Below are positions 53,121-62,236 of a DNA stretch of 64,000 nucleotides, one piece after another; position 1 is the stretch's first letter, and every line of letters starts with the position of its first letter. A program made the position numbers and the translations under genes. Below the pieces are notes generated by a model, which saw nothing but the letters and a program-made list of their open reading frames with translations, was not told the DNA's origin and searched no databases. This stretch comes from Flavicella sp049625305 (GTDB taxonomy: Bacteria; Bacteroidota; Bacteroidia; Flavobacteriales; Flavobacteriaceae): NCBI GenBank assembly GCA_049625305.1, contig JBMZVD010000001.1, forward strand, positions 1 to 64,000. The letters are read 5' to 3'.

Positions 53121-55745
53121 TTATTTTTTGATTACCAAAGGCTGATTCGGGTTTTGAAGACTTGCTTGAACAGCGTAAAAGGCAGGTTTTGGATTCCCAT
53201 CTTGATCAAATAAAAATAAGTGCTTGTCATGGTGTTTTCCAGTTCCATCCACCATACCCCACGTGTTGTATGTAACTACTCCTGAATTTCTTTTAGACAA
53301 CAGTACTTTAAGGATATTTGCAAATGCAGCTGCTTGTAATTTCAATGCTTCAGGGGAAGCCTTTCCATCCCATATCTTATAATCAATCTCAGTCACATGA
53401 AAATCTAATTCATTGGCATGTGCCCAGTCAATCAATTCAGAGAAATATCTCATATCCTTTGCATCAAAGGCAAGTTTCTCTGTACTTTTTAGATGGGCTT
53501 GCCACCCCAAACCGTCTACACGATATCCCTTTTCCTTTAAATGCAAAATTGTTTTCTTGACTCGCTCCCACATGACAGGCTCCATCCCGCCATGTTGATT
53601 GAATACTAGACTTTTATTGGTTGCATGTTTATTCGCTATTTCAAATGCTTTTCCTATATACAAAGGAACACCCTCTGCATCCATTCCTATTTGAGTCCAT
53701 GGGTTTTCCCAACTATTGACCCCTTTTTTTTCTGCAAACCAAGTACCGTCTCGATTTACGGTTTCATTGACTACATCCATCCACTTGACTGTATTATTGT
53801 CATTAAAACGCTTGCACAGGGCTGTAAAATATTCAGTCATGTTAGTACTGAGTTCTTCGGGTGTTCTATGATCAGCTTTGGCCCATTTAGAGGCCTGAGG
53901 ACTGATCGGACCGTGTATGCGCACACTCAGGTTGTTTTCTTTAGCAAATGCTAAATATGTATCTATTTGTTTCCAATCCCAATAATCAGGCTTGGGGTGC
54001 ACTCGAGATTGCTTGGCACAATTTTCAGGAGTTGTATAGGTAAAATGTCTGAGAAACAAATCAGATACTGATGTATTGAGCTGTCTGTGATTCAAAGTAG
54101 CTCCAAGATAGACCCTTTCAGAGTTGAATTTATTTGAAAGCAAATCTTTTAAAGGTTTGTAAGATTTGACCACACTCAAATTTTTCTTTGACTTTTCTTG
54201 GTCTTGAAAATATTGTAATGCATGTGCTTTCATTTTTTTGTAAATACTATGGTACGATTTGTTTTTTACTTGATTGGTTGTTTCAAGAGGATCGTTGTTA
54301 TAATCGTATAATTCTTCTGCCCAGATATCTCTTGAGCGCACTCCATCCTTACTTTTTTTGTTGACTTTTAGCCAACAGGTATAGCGATAATAATCATCTC
54401 TAAAACTATAGCCTGTATTTTTTCCTCTGCTGTATTGACTGACAGCAAACTCTTTTATTGAATGCTTAGAACCATTTATAAGAGAAGAAAGATCTGTTCC
54501 GTCAAGTTGTTTAGGTATTGGAAGTTGAGACATGGCACATAAAGTAGGAAATACATCTACAAACTCTGAAGGAGATTGTATTTGAATTGCAGAAGGTTTT
54601 TTTGGATTGTATATCATCAAGGGAGATCGGGTTGCTTGTTCAAAATTCGAGTGTTTGTTCCACAAACTGTGATCTCCAAGATGCCAACCATGATCACCCC
54701 ATACGACAATGATGGTATTTTTATCTAAGTTTACCTGATGTAACTTTTCCAAAACACGCCCTATTTGAGCATCTATAAAACTAGTACAAGCATAATATCC
54801 ATGAATAAAATCTCGTTGAAGCTTAGAAGGTATCTTCAACAAACCGTCAGCACCCATCTTGTAAGAAATCATTGGGGATTTATAACTTCTTGTTTCCCCA
54901 GATGCGTGGTAGGCCACATTAGGACCGTTTTTAGATTTTTTCTGATAAGGGGCCAAGGTTATTTTTTGTGAATCGTACAAATCCCAATATTTTTTTGGCG
55001 CTACAAAAGGAAGATGTGGTCTTTTAAATCCTACAGCTAAGAAAAAAGGTTGGTTTGTATTTTGGGAAAGAATTTCTAACTTTTTGATAGCAGCATTTGC
55101 AATCGCTCCATCTGCATATGCATCATCAGGTACTAGACTCTTCTCAAAAGGAGGTTTGTAGTGTTTCATGACGTAAGCTTTTGGATTCTGAATACCTTTC
55201 TTTTTTGCCGCTTCCATACGGTTGGAAATCTCTTTTTTAATTTTTTCGTTTTGGTAATACCCAAAGACAGGAGATCCGAAGTCTTTAGGATATGGCAACT
55301 TATAAGCTTTGGTGAAAGGTTCAGACCAAGAAGGAGCATCACTTTGCTTGTCCACACATCTAGGATCAAATATTTTACCGATTCCTGTCGTAAAATATCC
55401 CTGTTGTTTGAAATATTCAGGTAAGGTTAAAACACTCGGGTTTACATCTCTCATTTTCGTTTTCAGATCCCACACTTTGGTATTATCTGGTCTTAAACCT
55501 GTCATGATACTCGCTCTTGAGGGACCACAAATAGCCTGCTGACAATGATTATTCATAAAAACTGTTGCACTTTCACCCAACTTGTCTAAGTTCGGAGTTT
55601 GTGCAAATTGATCGCCATACACTCCAATAGTCGGTTTCAAATCATCGACTGCTATGAAGAGGATATTAGGTCTATCAGTGGAGTTCTGAGCATACAAATG
55701 AAATAATGATGTGATAACAGAAAAAAGGGGAATTAAAATACGCAT
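53121..55745 (-). CDS. Secreted sulfatase-GH10 fusion enzyme
   Basis: An 874-aa protein with a signal peptide (cleavage near residue 19). Residues about 25-515 are an S1 sulfatase of the iduronate-2-sulfatase-like type: D34-D35, C73 in ICGPSRASIMTG (formylglycine site), K124, H244 in KRPHLPF, and D351-H352 in WGDHGWHLGDH. Residues about 530-865 are a GH10 (endo-beta-1,4-xylanase fold) domain: ENCAKQ (574-579), acid/base E661 in MDVVNETV, WQAH (748-751), and nucleophile E786 in VTEIDYKIW. Both Glu are kept, but the -1 subsite is altered: the usual RGHTLVWH reads R609-IHGPIS, and NDYN is replaced by NQHGG (716-720). A linker at about 515-530 separates the domains. The frame is continuous. It heads the operon with GH3 and the lipoprotein sulfatase. 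A single secreted enzyme that removes sulfate and cuts the same chain is the simplest reading; the substrate is unknown. Confidence 0.93.
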   Translation of the reverse strand: MRILIPLFSVITSLFHLYAQNSTDRPNILFIAVDDLKPTIGVYGDQFAQTPNLDKLGESATVFMNNHCQQAICGPSRASIMTGLRPDNTKVWDLKTKMRDVNPSVLTLPEYFKQQGYFTTGIGKIFDPRCVDKQSDAPSWSEPFTKAYKLPYPKDFGSPVFGYYQNEKIKKEISNRMEAAKKKGIQNPKAYVMKHYKPPFEKSLVPDDAYADGAIANAAIKKLEILSQNTNQPFFLAVGFKRPHLPFVAPKKYWDLYDSQKITLAPYQKKSKNGPNVAYHASGETRSYKSPMISYKMGADGLLKIPSKLQRDFIHGYYACTSFIDAQIGRVLEKLHQVNLDKNTIIVVWGDHGWHLGDHSLWNKHSNFEQATRSPLMIYNPKKPSAIQIQSPSEFVDVFPTLCAMSQLPIPKQLDGTDLSSLINGSKHSIKEFAVSQYSRGKNTGYSFRDDYYRYTCWLKVNKKSKDGVRSRDIWAEELYDYNNDPLETTNQVKNKSYHSIYKKMKAHALQYFQDQEKSKKNLSVVKSYKPLKDLLSNKFNSERVYLGATLNHRQLNTSVSDLFLRHFTYTTPENCAKQSRVHPKPDYWDWKQIDTYLAFAKENNLSVRIHGPISPQASKWAKADHRTPEELSTNMTEYFTALCKRFNDNNTVKWMDVVNETVNRDGTWFAEKKGVNSWENPWTQIGMDAEGVPLYIGKAFEIANKHATNKSLVFNQHGGMEPVMWERVKKTILHLKEKGYRVDGLGWQAHLKSTEKLAFDAKDMRYFSELIDWAHANELDFHVTEIDYKIWDGKASPEALKLQAAAFANILKVLLSKRNSGVVTYNTWGMVDGTGKHHDKHLFLFDQDGNPKPAFYAVQASLQNPNQPLVIKK

Positions 55746-56010
55746 GACAAAAAATTTGGAGATGATTAAGATATATTAATCCATACACTAATGTTGGCTT
55801 CGGCACAAAATCAAGAAATAAAAACCCTATATCTCAAGTACTTTTTCTAAAATACAAAAAATACACATCAATACGAATCAAATCAATATAAAACTAAAAT
55901 TGACTATCTATTGAAATGAGAAGATATGCATTTCAATATATTTATTTAAAAAGAAAGTCTTTAGAATCCACTGAAACTACTATTTTTGCATAGAATCTAA
56001 GAAAGAAAAT
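55746..56010. promoter_or_regulatory. Divergent intergenic region
   Basis: It holds TATTTTTG at 55981-55988, a full -7 match for the rightward gene at 56011. No convincing -7 box is seen for the leftward fusion gene, and no LacI-type operator like the one at 61115-61158. Confidence 0.4.
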
Positions 56011-56439
56011 ATGCACAAAAAAATCGAAGAATACATTGAAAATAACTTAGCAAACATTGCTATTTTAGAAGAAGAAAATGTGAGTTACGAAGGTGTAAAG
56101 ATACGCGAGTTTAAAACACACCATGAAAGTGGGGATGTGTTCAAACATCAAAATGACAAGCTATATGCCATAGCTATATTGCATGCCATCACAAAGTCTA
56201 GTGCGCAAAAAATTAGTAAGGAGCTAAAAAAAAATAAAAACCTTAACCATAGTAATTTTAAAGAATTGGTTGAAAAACAATTTTTAAAATGTTACATCTC
56301 TGGAGATTCTGAAGCCTATGATACTTGGAAAAAAGGAGATGAAGGTTTGGCTTATTTGCAATATGATGACACTAAAAAAACCGTAATTCCAGCCTTTACA
56401 AACACAAGTGCTGAAAGCAGAAAAAATAAAGAGCTTTAA
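56011..56439 (+). CDS. Small cytoplasmic protein, unknown function
   Basis: A 142-aa, hydrophilic protein without signal or transmembrane segment. It is rich in Lys, Glu and Asn and probably mostly helical, with one Cys (KCYISGDSEAYDTWKKGDEG). I do not recognise a family. It is transcribed from its own promoter, opposite to both flanking operons, and has a strong terminator. It sits between the glycan-cutting operon and the amino-sugar operon, but nothing links it to them. Confidence 0.7.
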   Translation: MHKKIEEYIENNLANIAILEEENVSYEGVKIREFKTHHESGDVFKHQNDKLYAIAILHAITKSSAQKISKELKKNKNLNHSNFKELVEKQFLKCYISGDSEAYDTWKKGDEGLAYLQYDDTKKTVIPAFTNTSAESRKNKEL

Positions 56440-56484
56440 AAAAGCAATCTGTATTTTAACCTTTGGCATTTACAATTTACCAAT

Positions 56485-56512
56485 AAAAAAACCCCGGAAG
56501 TCCGGGGTTTTT
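56485..56512. terminator. Bidirectional terminator after the 56011 gene
   Basis: ACCCCGGA (56491-56498) and TCCGGGGT (56501-56508) form a strong GC stem extended by A/T pairs on both sides. It also ends the leftward nagB operon. Confidence 0.9.
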
Positions 56513-56550
56513 AATAAACCAACATAAATACTTATCACAGCAATTGTGAT

Positions 56551-58542
56551 TTAATAATGCCACCTTACAAAAGCTTCCATAGCTGCATAATGAGACATAC
56601 CAAGCTTGTCATAGAGATCTGCTGTCTCTTTATTTCTATCTTCGGCACGTTGCCAAAACTCTCTACTATCCGAACCTTGAAATACTACTCCATCTTTTTG
56701 AGATTGGTGTTTAAAAATTCCTTTTCTTTTTTCCAAGACTTGATCGGGTCCCATAGGAACCGCCATTTCAATTTCGTCAACACCCCATTCTTGCCAAGCA
56801 CCTCTGTACAACCATACCCAGCAATCCTTCATAAACTTTTTAGGTTTTAAAGATTTTACCGCTGCAAAAATGGCATCCAAACAAACCTTGTGAGTTCCGT
56901 GTGGATCTGCTAGATCCCCCGCTGCATAAATTTGATGTGGTTTTATCTTTTCGATTAGATCTGCAGTTATTTGAATGTCTTCTGGACCAATTGGATTTTT
57001 TTCCACAGCACCCGTCTCATAGAATGGTAAGTTCATAAAGTGAATTTGTAAATCTGGAAGCCCTACAAAATGACAAGTAGCTCTTGCCTCTCCTTTACGA
57101 ATCAAACCTTTGATATATCGAACTTCTTCGGTATCAATTTCGCTAGACTTTTTATTTTTTAAGAAGGTTACTGCATTTTTGTAAATTTCAGTTGCCTCAG
57201 TTCCTTTGATACCAAATTTTTCATTGTAATCACATACAAAACTTGCAAAGCGCAAGGCCTCATCATCAGCTACTGCTATGTTTCCTGAAGTTTGGTATCC
57301 AACGTGTACCTCATGTCCTTGTTCGTGTAAACGTTTGAATGTACCTCCCATACTAATGATGTCATCGTCTGGGTGAGGACTAAAAATCAACACTCGTTTT
57401 TTTGCAGGTTCAGCACGTTCCGGACGGTTTGTGTCGTCAGCATTGGGTTTACCACCAGGCCAACCTGTTATCGTGTTTTGTAATTGGTTGAAAATTTTGA
57501 TATTGATGTCATAAGCTGGTCCAGCATCTGCCAACAAATCACTCATTCCATTTTCAATATAGTCATCGTCTGTTAGCATCAAAATTGGCTTTTCCAATTG
57601 CAATGCCAAATTCAACACTGCTTTTCGAGTCAAAGTTTCAGTCCAAGTAATTTTCTCAACCAACCAAGGTTTTTCAATTCGAGTCAACTTTGAGGCTGCT
57701 GCAGTATCTAAAATAAAAGTTGCGTTGTTGTGTTCTTGCAAATAGGAAGCTGGAATACGACTTGTCATATCCCCTTCGGTAGCAGCCTTTATAATATTCG
57801 ATTTTGGCTCTCCCCATGCCAATAGAATAACACGTTTGGCATCCATAATCTTTTTAACACCTAAAGTAATAGCGGTTCTTGGTGTATTGTCCAAACCAGA
57901 AAACTCAGCACTTGCAGCAACTCTCGTTATATGATCTAAGGCGACCAATCTAGTTTTAGAATTTTGCAAGGCTCCAGATTCGTTAAATCCAATGTGTCCG
58001 TTTCCTCCAATACCTAAAATCTGTAAATCTATTCCTCCCAATGCTTCTATTTTTGCTTCGTAAGCGTCACAATAATCAGCAATATCTTGTTTGGTCAACA
58101 TCCCATCTGGAATGTGATAATTTTCAGGAAGTATGTCTACATGATTGAACAAATGTTCTTTCATAAAACGTACATAACTATGCACAGAGTCTGCTTCCAT
58201 CGGGTAGTATTCATCAAGGTTGAATGAAATGACGTTTTTAAAACTCAAACCTTCCTCTTTGTGCAATCGAACTAGTTCTGAATACAGTCCTTTGGGGGAC
58301 GATCCTGTCGCCAAGCCCAAAACACATGCTTGTTTTTGAGCTTGTTTTACCTTGATTAGTGCAGCTATCTCTTGCGCAACAGCCTTAGAAGCATTGGTCG
58401 AATTTTCGTACACAACAGTACCTATTTTTTCAAAACGTTTTTCGAATCCTGTTGCTTTGTCTATTTTACTTTCTAACATAATGTTCTTTTTAATAGAAGT
58501 ATTTTTAACTGTTTTTTCTGAAATTGTATTAGATAAATTCAT
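56551..58542 (-). CDS. nagB: Glucosamine-6-phosphate deaminase fused to a PIG-L deacetylase
   Basis: A 663-aa bifunctional protein. Residues about 30-290 are NagB: LGLATGSSPKGLY, FNLDEYYPM (catalytic Asp) and GIGGNGHIGFNESG convert GlcN-6-P to fructose-6-P and ammonia. Residues about 383-640 are a PIG-L/LmbE zinc deacetylase with PHPDDDIISMGG (390-394 is HPDDD) and DPHGTHK. The fused deacetylase may replace NagA, which is missing from this operon. Such fusions are known in Bacteroidota. The start at 58542 is uncertain; an ATG at 58479 is the alternative. It is last in the operon with the kinase and symporter. Confidence 0.94.
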   Translation of the reverse strand: MNLSNTISEKTVKNTSIKKNIMLESKIDKATGFEKRFEKIGTVVYENSTNASKAVAQEIAALIKVKQAQKQACVLGLATGSSPKGLYSELVRLHKEEGLSFKNVISFNLDEYYPMEADSVHSYVRFMKEHLFNHVDILPENYHIPDGMLTKQDIADYCDAYEAKIEALGGIDLQILGIGGNGHIGFNESGALQNSKTRLVALDHITRVAASAEFSGLDNTPRTAITLGVKKIMDAKRVILLAWGEPKSNIIKAATEGDMTSRIPASYLQEHNNATFILDTAAASKLTRIEKPWLVEKITWTETLTRKAVLNLALQLEKPILMLTDDDYIENGMSDLLADAGPAYDINIKIFNQLQNTITGWPGGKPNADDTNRPERAEPAKKRVLIFSPHPDDDIISMGGTFKRLHEQGHEVHVGYQTSGNIAVADDEALRFASFVCDYNEKFGIKGTEATEIYKNAVTFLKNKKSSEIDTEEVRYIKGLIRKGEARATCHFVGLPDLQIHFMNLPFYETGAVEKNPIGPEDIQITADLIEKIKPHQIYAAGDLADPHGTHKVCLDAIFAAVKSLKPKKFMKDCWVWLYRGAWQEWGVDEIEMAVPMGPDQVLEKRKGIFKHQSQKDGVVFQGSDSREFWQRAEDRNKETADLYDKLGMSHYAAMEAFVRWHY

Positions 58543-58553
58543 ACTGTATCGAT

Positions 58554-59882
58554 TTATTTAGAGCTCCAACTTTTTATTTTGTGTCCCCATACAGCAAAAA
58601 ATAAGATCATTGCATAACAAGGAATCAAAATCCAATAACTACTTGTCGATGCTGAAGCAAGTGCTTCGGACTCTGAGATTCCTGTTTCAAGCATCTCCAA
58701 CTTTTCTGCATCCACTAAACGTCCATAGAGAGGAGGAATGATTGCTCCACCTGAAATCGCCATAATCAATAAAGCCGAGGCAGTCTTTGTGAATTTCCCT
58801 AAACCGTCTAGTGTCAATGGCCAAATCGCAGGCCAAACCAATGCGTTGGCAACTCCTAAAAGCGCTACAAAAAGTACAGATGTAAAACCTGATGTATTAA
58901 GAATACAGATACTAAATACCAATCCTAATACGGCACTTGCAATCAATGCTTTAGTTTGAGAAACATATTTAGGAATAAGAAATACTCCCAAGGAGTAAGT
59001 TGCTACCATTGCCATCAATGTATAAGTTGTAAAATATTTGGCTTCTTCCCCCGTAAAACCAAGTGAAATCCCATAGGCAATGATTGTATCACCAGCGATC
59101 ACCTCTGCTCCTACGTAGACAAATAAAGCCAACACACCCAACCATAATTGTGGAAATTGAAAGATATTTGTTTTGCTGTTTTTACCTTGCTCAACAGTTT
59201 CTTCAGTCGCAGCTTCTACATGAGGAAGTGGAGCTTTTCGAATCAAAATCCCCAAAACAAACAAAACAGCTGCCATTACCAAATAAGGTACAAACACACT
59301 GTCTGCCATGGTATCTAACAGAGTATTTTTCTCTTCCAAAGAAGCGCTAGCGAGTTGTTCTTTTACCTCATCAATTCCTGACAACAACAATGCTCCAAAA
59401 ATCAAAGAACCTAAAGCTCCTGCAGTTTTGTTAGCTATACCCATAATGGCAATACGTTTTGCCCCACTTTCGATAGGCCCTAAAATCGTAATGTAAGGAT
59501 TTGAAGCAGTTTGTAAAATCGTCATTCCGACACCTTGAATAAAAATACCTGATAGGAACACCCAGTAGGTTCTCGCCTCTGCTGCCGGAATAAACACCAA
59601 AGCTCCAATACCCATTATGATCAAACCAAGTGACATTCCTTTTTTGTAGCCTATTTTCTCTAAAATGTAGGAAGCTGGCAAGGCCATAACCACAAAAGAT
59701 ATATAGGAAGCGGAAGCTACCAAATACGATTGTGCATCGGTCAATTCATTAATGGTTTTCATAAAAGGAATCAAGGCTCCATTAATCCAAGTCACAAAAC
59801 CAAATATAAAGAAGAGTCCTGCAATAATGATAATAGGTACCAAAGTATTATTGGTAGTTGTTTTGTTTGTTGCTGTTGACAT
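58554..59882 (-). CDS. FHS-family sugar:H+ symporter (NagP/FucP-like)
   Basis: A 442-aa inner-membrane transporter with about 12 hydrophobic segments. FFIFGFVTWINGALIPFMK is the FHS (fucose-galactose-glucose permease) signature, and GVGMTILQTASNPYITILG the second. NagP, the GlcNAc permease of Shewanella and others, belongs to this family, which suits an operon with a kinase, deacetylase and deaminase. Other FHS members carry fucose, galactose or glucose, so the sugar remains an inference. It begins 18 bases after the kinase and ends 11 bases before nagB. Confidence 0.92.
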   Translation of the reverse strand: MSTATNKTTTNNTLVPIIIIAGLFFIFGFVTWINGALIPFMKTINELTDAQSYLVASASYISFVVMALPASYILEKIGYKKGMSLGLIIMGIGALVFIPAAEARTYWVFLSGIFIQGVGMTILQTASNPYITILGPIESGAKRIAIMGIANKTAGALGSLIFGALLLSGIDEVKEQLASASLEEKNTLLDTMADSVFVPYLVMAAVLFVLGILIRKAPLPHVEAATEETVEQGKNSKTNIFQFPQLWLGVLALFVYVGAEVIAGDTIIAYGISLGFTGEEAKYFTTYTLMAMVATYSLGVFLIPKYVSQTKALIASAVLGLVFSICILNTSGFTSVLFVALLGVANALVWPAIWPLTLDGLGKFTKTASALLIMAISGGAIIPPLYGRLVDAEKLEMLETGISESEALASASTSSYWILIPCYAMILFFAVWGHKIKSWSSK

Positions 59883-59900
59883 AGTGCGGTATTTAATTTT

Positions 59901-60974
59901 TTAAAGTTTAATTTGATCGTATTTTTCTTGTAAACTCTCTATGAGTTTGAATTGATTTTTAGCCCTGTCTAAATTGTGATTTGCATACTTGGATTTAAAG
60001 TAAATATCATTATTTAAAAAGTCAGTTAAAAAGCGTAAGGCAATTATAAAGATCATTGTCTTTGCGGCTAGGGGCAAATGTTTAATTTCTGCTTCAGTCA
60101 AAGCATCTTCTAATTGCTCCAAATATCCTTTAGTGTATGCTTTGTAATAATCTACATTGAACTCCACCAAATCCAAATCCGTTTCGTCTTCTGAAGCGGT
60201 ATTACAAATGGTTCGAATCGCATCGCCAAAATCATAGTGTACGATTCCCGGCATAATTGTATCAGTATCAATCACACACAGACCTTTGTTGTTGGTATCA
60301 AACAAGGCATTTGATATTTTTGTGTCGTTGTGTGTGACACGTATTGGAATCTCACCTGCATCTTTTAGGTTTTGCAATACATGCATCTCTTCTTTCATGT
60401 CTGCCACAATATCAATGTAGCGCTGTGCTTGCAAAATTCGCTTTTCTGAAGCTTTGGATAAAGCCGCATCAAACTGCTCGTATCGAAAAGCCATGTTGTG
60501 AAAATTAGGTATCACTTCTATCAATTTAGAGACATCGTAATCACTTGTAAGATTGATAAACTCTCCAAACAACTTTCCTCCTTCATAGGCAACTTCGGTG
60601 TCTTTTACCAATTCAAAAGTGACACTCTCATCTATGAACTGCATCAAATTCCAATAATTATCACCATCTCCTCTGTAACAAGAAGCACCATTTTTGGTCT
60701 TTATAAAAGTCAACACACTTCTATCAATCTGTTCTTGCGGCAAATGATTTAATTTTCCTCGAATATGCGCACTGATACTCACCTTATTTTCTACAAGTCC
60801 AGGAACATCTTTAAACACTTCGTGATTGATGCGTTGCAATACGTAATAGGGTTTGTTTTTTGTAACGATTAAAAATGTATCGTTGATATGTCCTGATGCC
60901 AATTCTTTGTATGAATCATAATCACTACCATGATCAAATTGTTCAAAAATCGATTGTAATTTGTCTTCTGTCAT
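59901..60974 (-). CDS. APH-family sugar kinase (N-acetylhexosamine kinase-like)
   Basis: A 357-aa kinase of the aminoglycoside-phosphotransferase fold. ASGHINDTFLI is the nucleotide loop, THNDTKISNALFD (H215-N216-D217, N222) the catalytic loop, and VIDTDTIMPGIVHYDFGDA the metal-binding stretch. NahK, which phosphorylates GlcNAc/GalNAc at C1, has this layout. Because NagB requires a 6-phosphate, either this kinase acts at C6 or another step intervenes. First gene of the leftward operon, reading away from the LacI regulator. Confidence 0.88.
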   Translation of the reverse strand: MTEDKLQSIFEQFDHGSDYDSYKELASGHINDTFLIVTKNKPYYVLQRINHEVFKDVPGLVENKVSISAHIRGKLNHLPQEQIDRSVLTFIKTKNGASCYRGDGDNYWNLMQFIDESVTFELVKDTEVAYEGGKLFGEFINLTSDYDVSKLIEVIPNFHNMAFRYEQFDAALSKASEKRILQAQRYIDIVADMKEEMHVLQNLKDAGEIPIRVTHNDTKISNALFDTNNKGLCVIDTDTIMPGIVHYDFGDAIRTICNTASEDETDLDLVEFNVDYYKAYTKGYLEQLEDALTEAEIKHLPLAAKTMIFIIALRFLTDFLNNDIYFKSKYANHNLDRAKNQFKLIESLQEKYDQIKL

Positions 60975-61024
60975 TCTCTTAAATAAGTTACTAGAGTGTG
61001 GACTCTATATTTCACAATATTAAG

Positions 61025-61077
61025 GTGTTATTGAAAAAGCTTATAAGCCTGTTATATAACACAATAACACTAGTGTT
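61025..61077. promoter_or_regulatory. Cluster of palindromes in the kinase promoter region
   Basis: GTGTTATTG (61025-61033) is a perfect inverted partner of CAATAACAC (61062-61070). Inside is the palindrome TGTTATATAACA (61050-61061), and overlapping the end is AACACTAGTGTT (61066-61077). Their density is unusual and fits a regulatory site or mRNA leader structure of the leftward operon. A minus-strand TAATATTG (61022-61015) is a weak -7 candidate. Confidence 0.35.
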
Positions 61078-61114
61078 TCTAAAAATATTTTATAAATATA
61101 TTAAAAAAAAACGA

Positions 61115-61158
61115 AAAATGTGCTCGAACACACAAAAAAATGTGTTCGAGCACATTTT
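61115..61158. promoter_or_regulatory. Paired LacI-type operators
   Basis: TGTGCTCGAACACA (61119-61132) and TGTGTTCGAGCACA (61141-61154) are inverted copies of one site, each nearly palindromic around a central CG as LacI-family operators are. The arms extend to 18 bases (61115-61132 and 61141-61158). Centres are 22 bases apart, about two helical turns, so both sites face the same side. They lie between the LacI gene and the kinase operon, immediately before the LacI -33 box, so autoregulation and control of the amino-sugar operon are likely. Confidence 0.8.
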
Positions 61159-61187
61159 GTGAATATTAAGATACTTTTCTATATTTG
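61157..61187 (+). promoter_or_regulatory. Promoter of the LacI regulator
   Basis: TTG (61157-61159), a 20-base spacer and TATATTTG (61180-61187) match the consensus. The ATG at 61193 follows by five bases, implying an almost leaderless mRNA. The second operator abuts the -33 element. Confidence 0.6.
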
Positions 61188-61192
61188 TGAGT

Positions 61193-62236
61193 ATGAGGAA
61201 GAAATATACCATCAAAGACATTGCTGAAAAAGCAGGGGTATCCAAAGGAACTGTTGATAGGGTCATTCACAAGAGAGGTCGGGTTTCTGAGGCTGCGTTG
61301 AAAAAAGTAAACGAGGTATTAGAGGCTATTGACTTTAAACCCAATCTTATTGCTAAAAATTTAAAAAACAATAAGGTATACAAAATAGCTGTGCTTTTAC
61401 CAGATCCTAAAATAGACTACTATTGGGAAGCATGTGTGGTGGGGGTTCAGAATGTAATCAAAGAATTGGGTATGTTTGGAGTCGACATTGAGACAGTATA
61501 TTTCAACCCAACAGATACAGACTCTTTTGAAATTGCGAATGCAGCTGTTTTGGATTCAGATCCTAATGCTGTATTACTAGCCCCTCTATTTTTTGAACAA
61601 GCAACTGAAGCTATCCAGAAATACAGTGAAAGAAACATTCTTGTCGCTACTTTTAACAACGATATTGGAAACACAAACACGACAAGTTTTATCGGTCAAG
61701 ACTTGCAACAAAGTGGTCGTGTAGCCGCAAAGTTATTACACAGTATTTGCAATGAAGGGGAACTTGGTATTTTTCACATCGATGAAAAATACGAGAATGC
61801 TGTATTTATGCAAGAAAAAGAAAAGGGTTTTTTAAGTTATTTTGAAAGTCAAAAAGATTATAAAAATAATATAGCTGTATGCCATTTGAACCAAGGTGAT
61901 TTTGACCTGTCATTTGCGGAGTTTTTAGAAAAACACTCACAGCTAACCGGTATATTTGTGACAACATCTAAAACCTTTCAAATAGCTGCCTTTTTAGAAA
62001 AGAACAATTTGGAAAATATTCCTTTGGTAGGATATGATTTACTAGGGGAAAATGTAAGTTATTTACAAAAAGGGACGATTGATTTTTTAATCCATCAAAA
62101 CCCAAAACAACAAACCTATTTTGGACTGAAGTATTTGGTGGAACATTTTCTATTTGAAAAAGAAATTCCAAAACAAATCCTATTACCAATTGATATCATA
62201 AATTCGGAGAATGTAGTTCCTTTTATGAGAGATTAA
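61193..62236 (+). CDS. LacI-family transcriptional regulator
   Basis: A 347-aa repressor. YTIKDIAEKAGVSKGTVDRV is the helix-turn-helix, and FKPNLIAKNLK the hinge helix that reads the central CG of the operator. The rest is a periplasmic-binding-protein-like sugar domain (IAVLLPDPKIDYYWEAC and later IPLVGYDLLGENV). The GTG at 61187 is inside the -7 box, so ATG 61193 is used. It most likely controls the adjacent kinase-symporter-nagB operon. Its last 4 bases overlap the end of the convergent CBM9-like gene. Confidence 0.93.
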   Translation: MRKKYTIKDIAEKAGVSKGTVDRVIHKRGRVSEAALKKVNEVLEAIDFKPNLIAKNLKNNKVYKIAVLLPDPKIDYYWEACVVGVQNVIKELGMFGVDIETVYFNPTDTDSFEIANAAVLDSDPNAVLLAPLFFEQATEAIQKYSERNILVATFNNDIGNTNTTSFIGQDLQQSGRVAAKLLHSICNEGELGIFHIDEKYENAVFMQEKEKGFLSYFESQKDYKNNIAVCHLNQGDFDLSFAEFLEKHSQLTGIFVTTSKTFQIAAFLEKNNLENIPLVGYDLLGENVSYLQKGTIDFLIHQNPKQQTYFGLKYLVEHFLFEKEIPKQILLPIDIINSENVVPFMRD

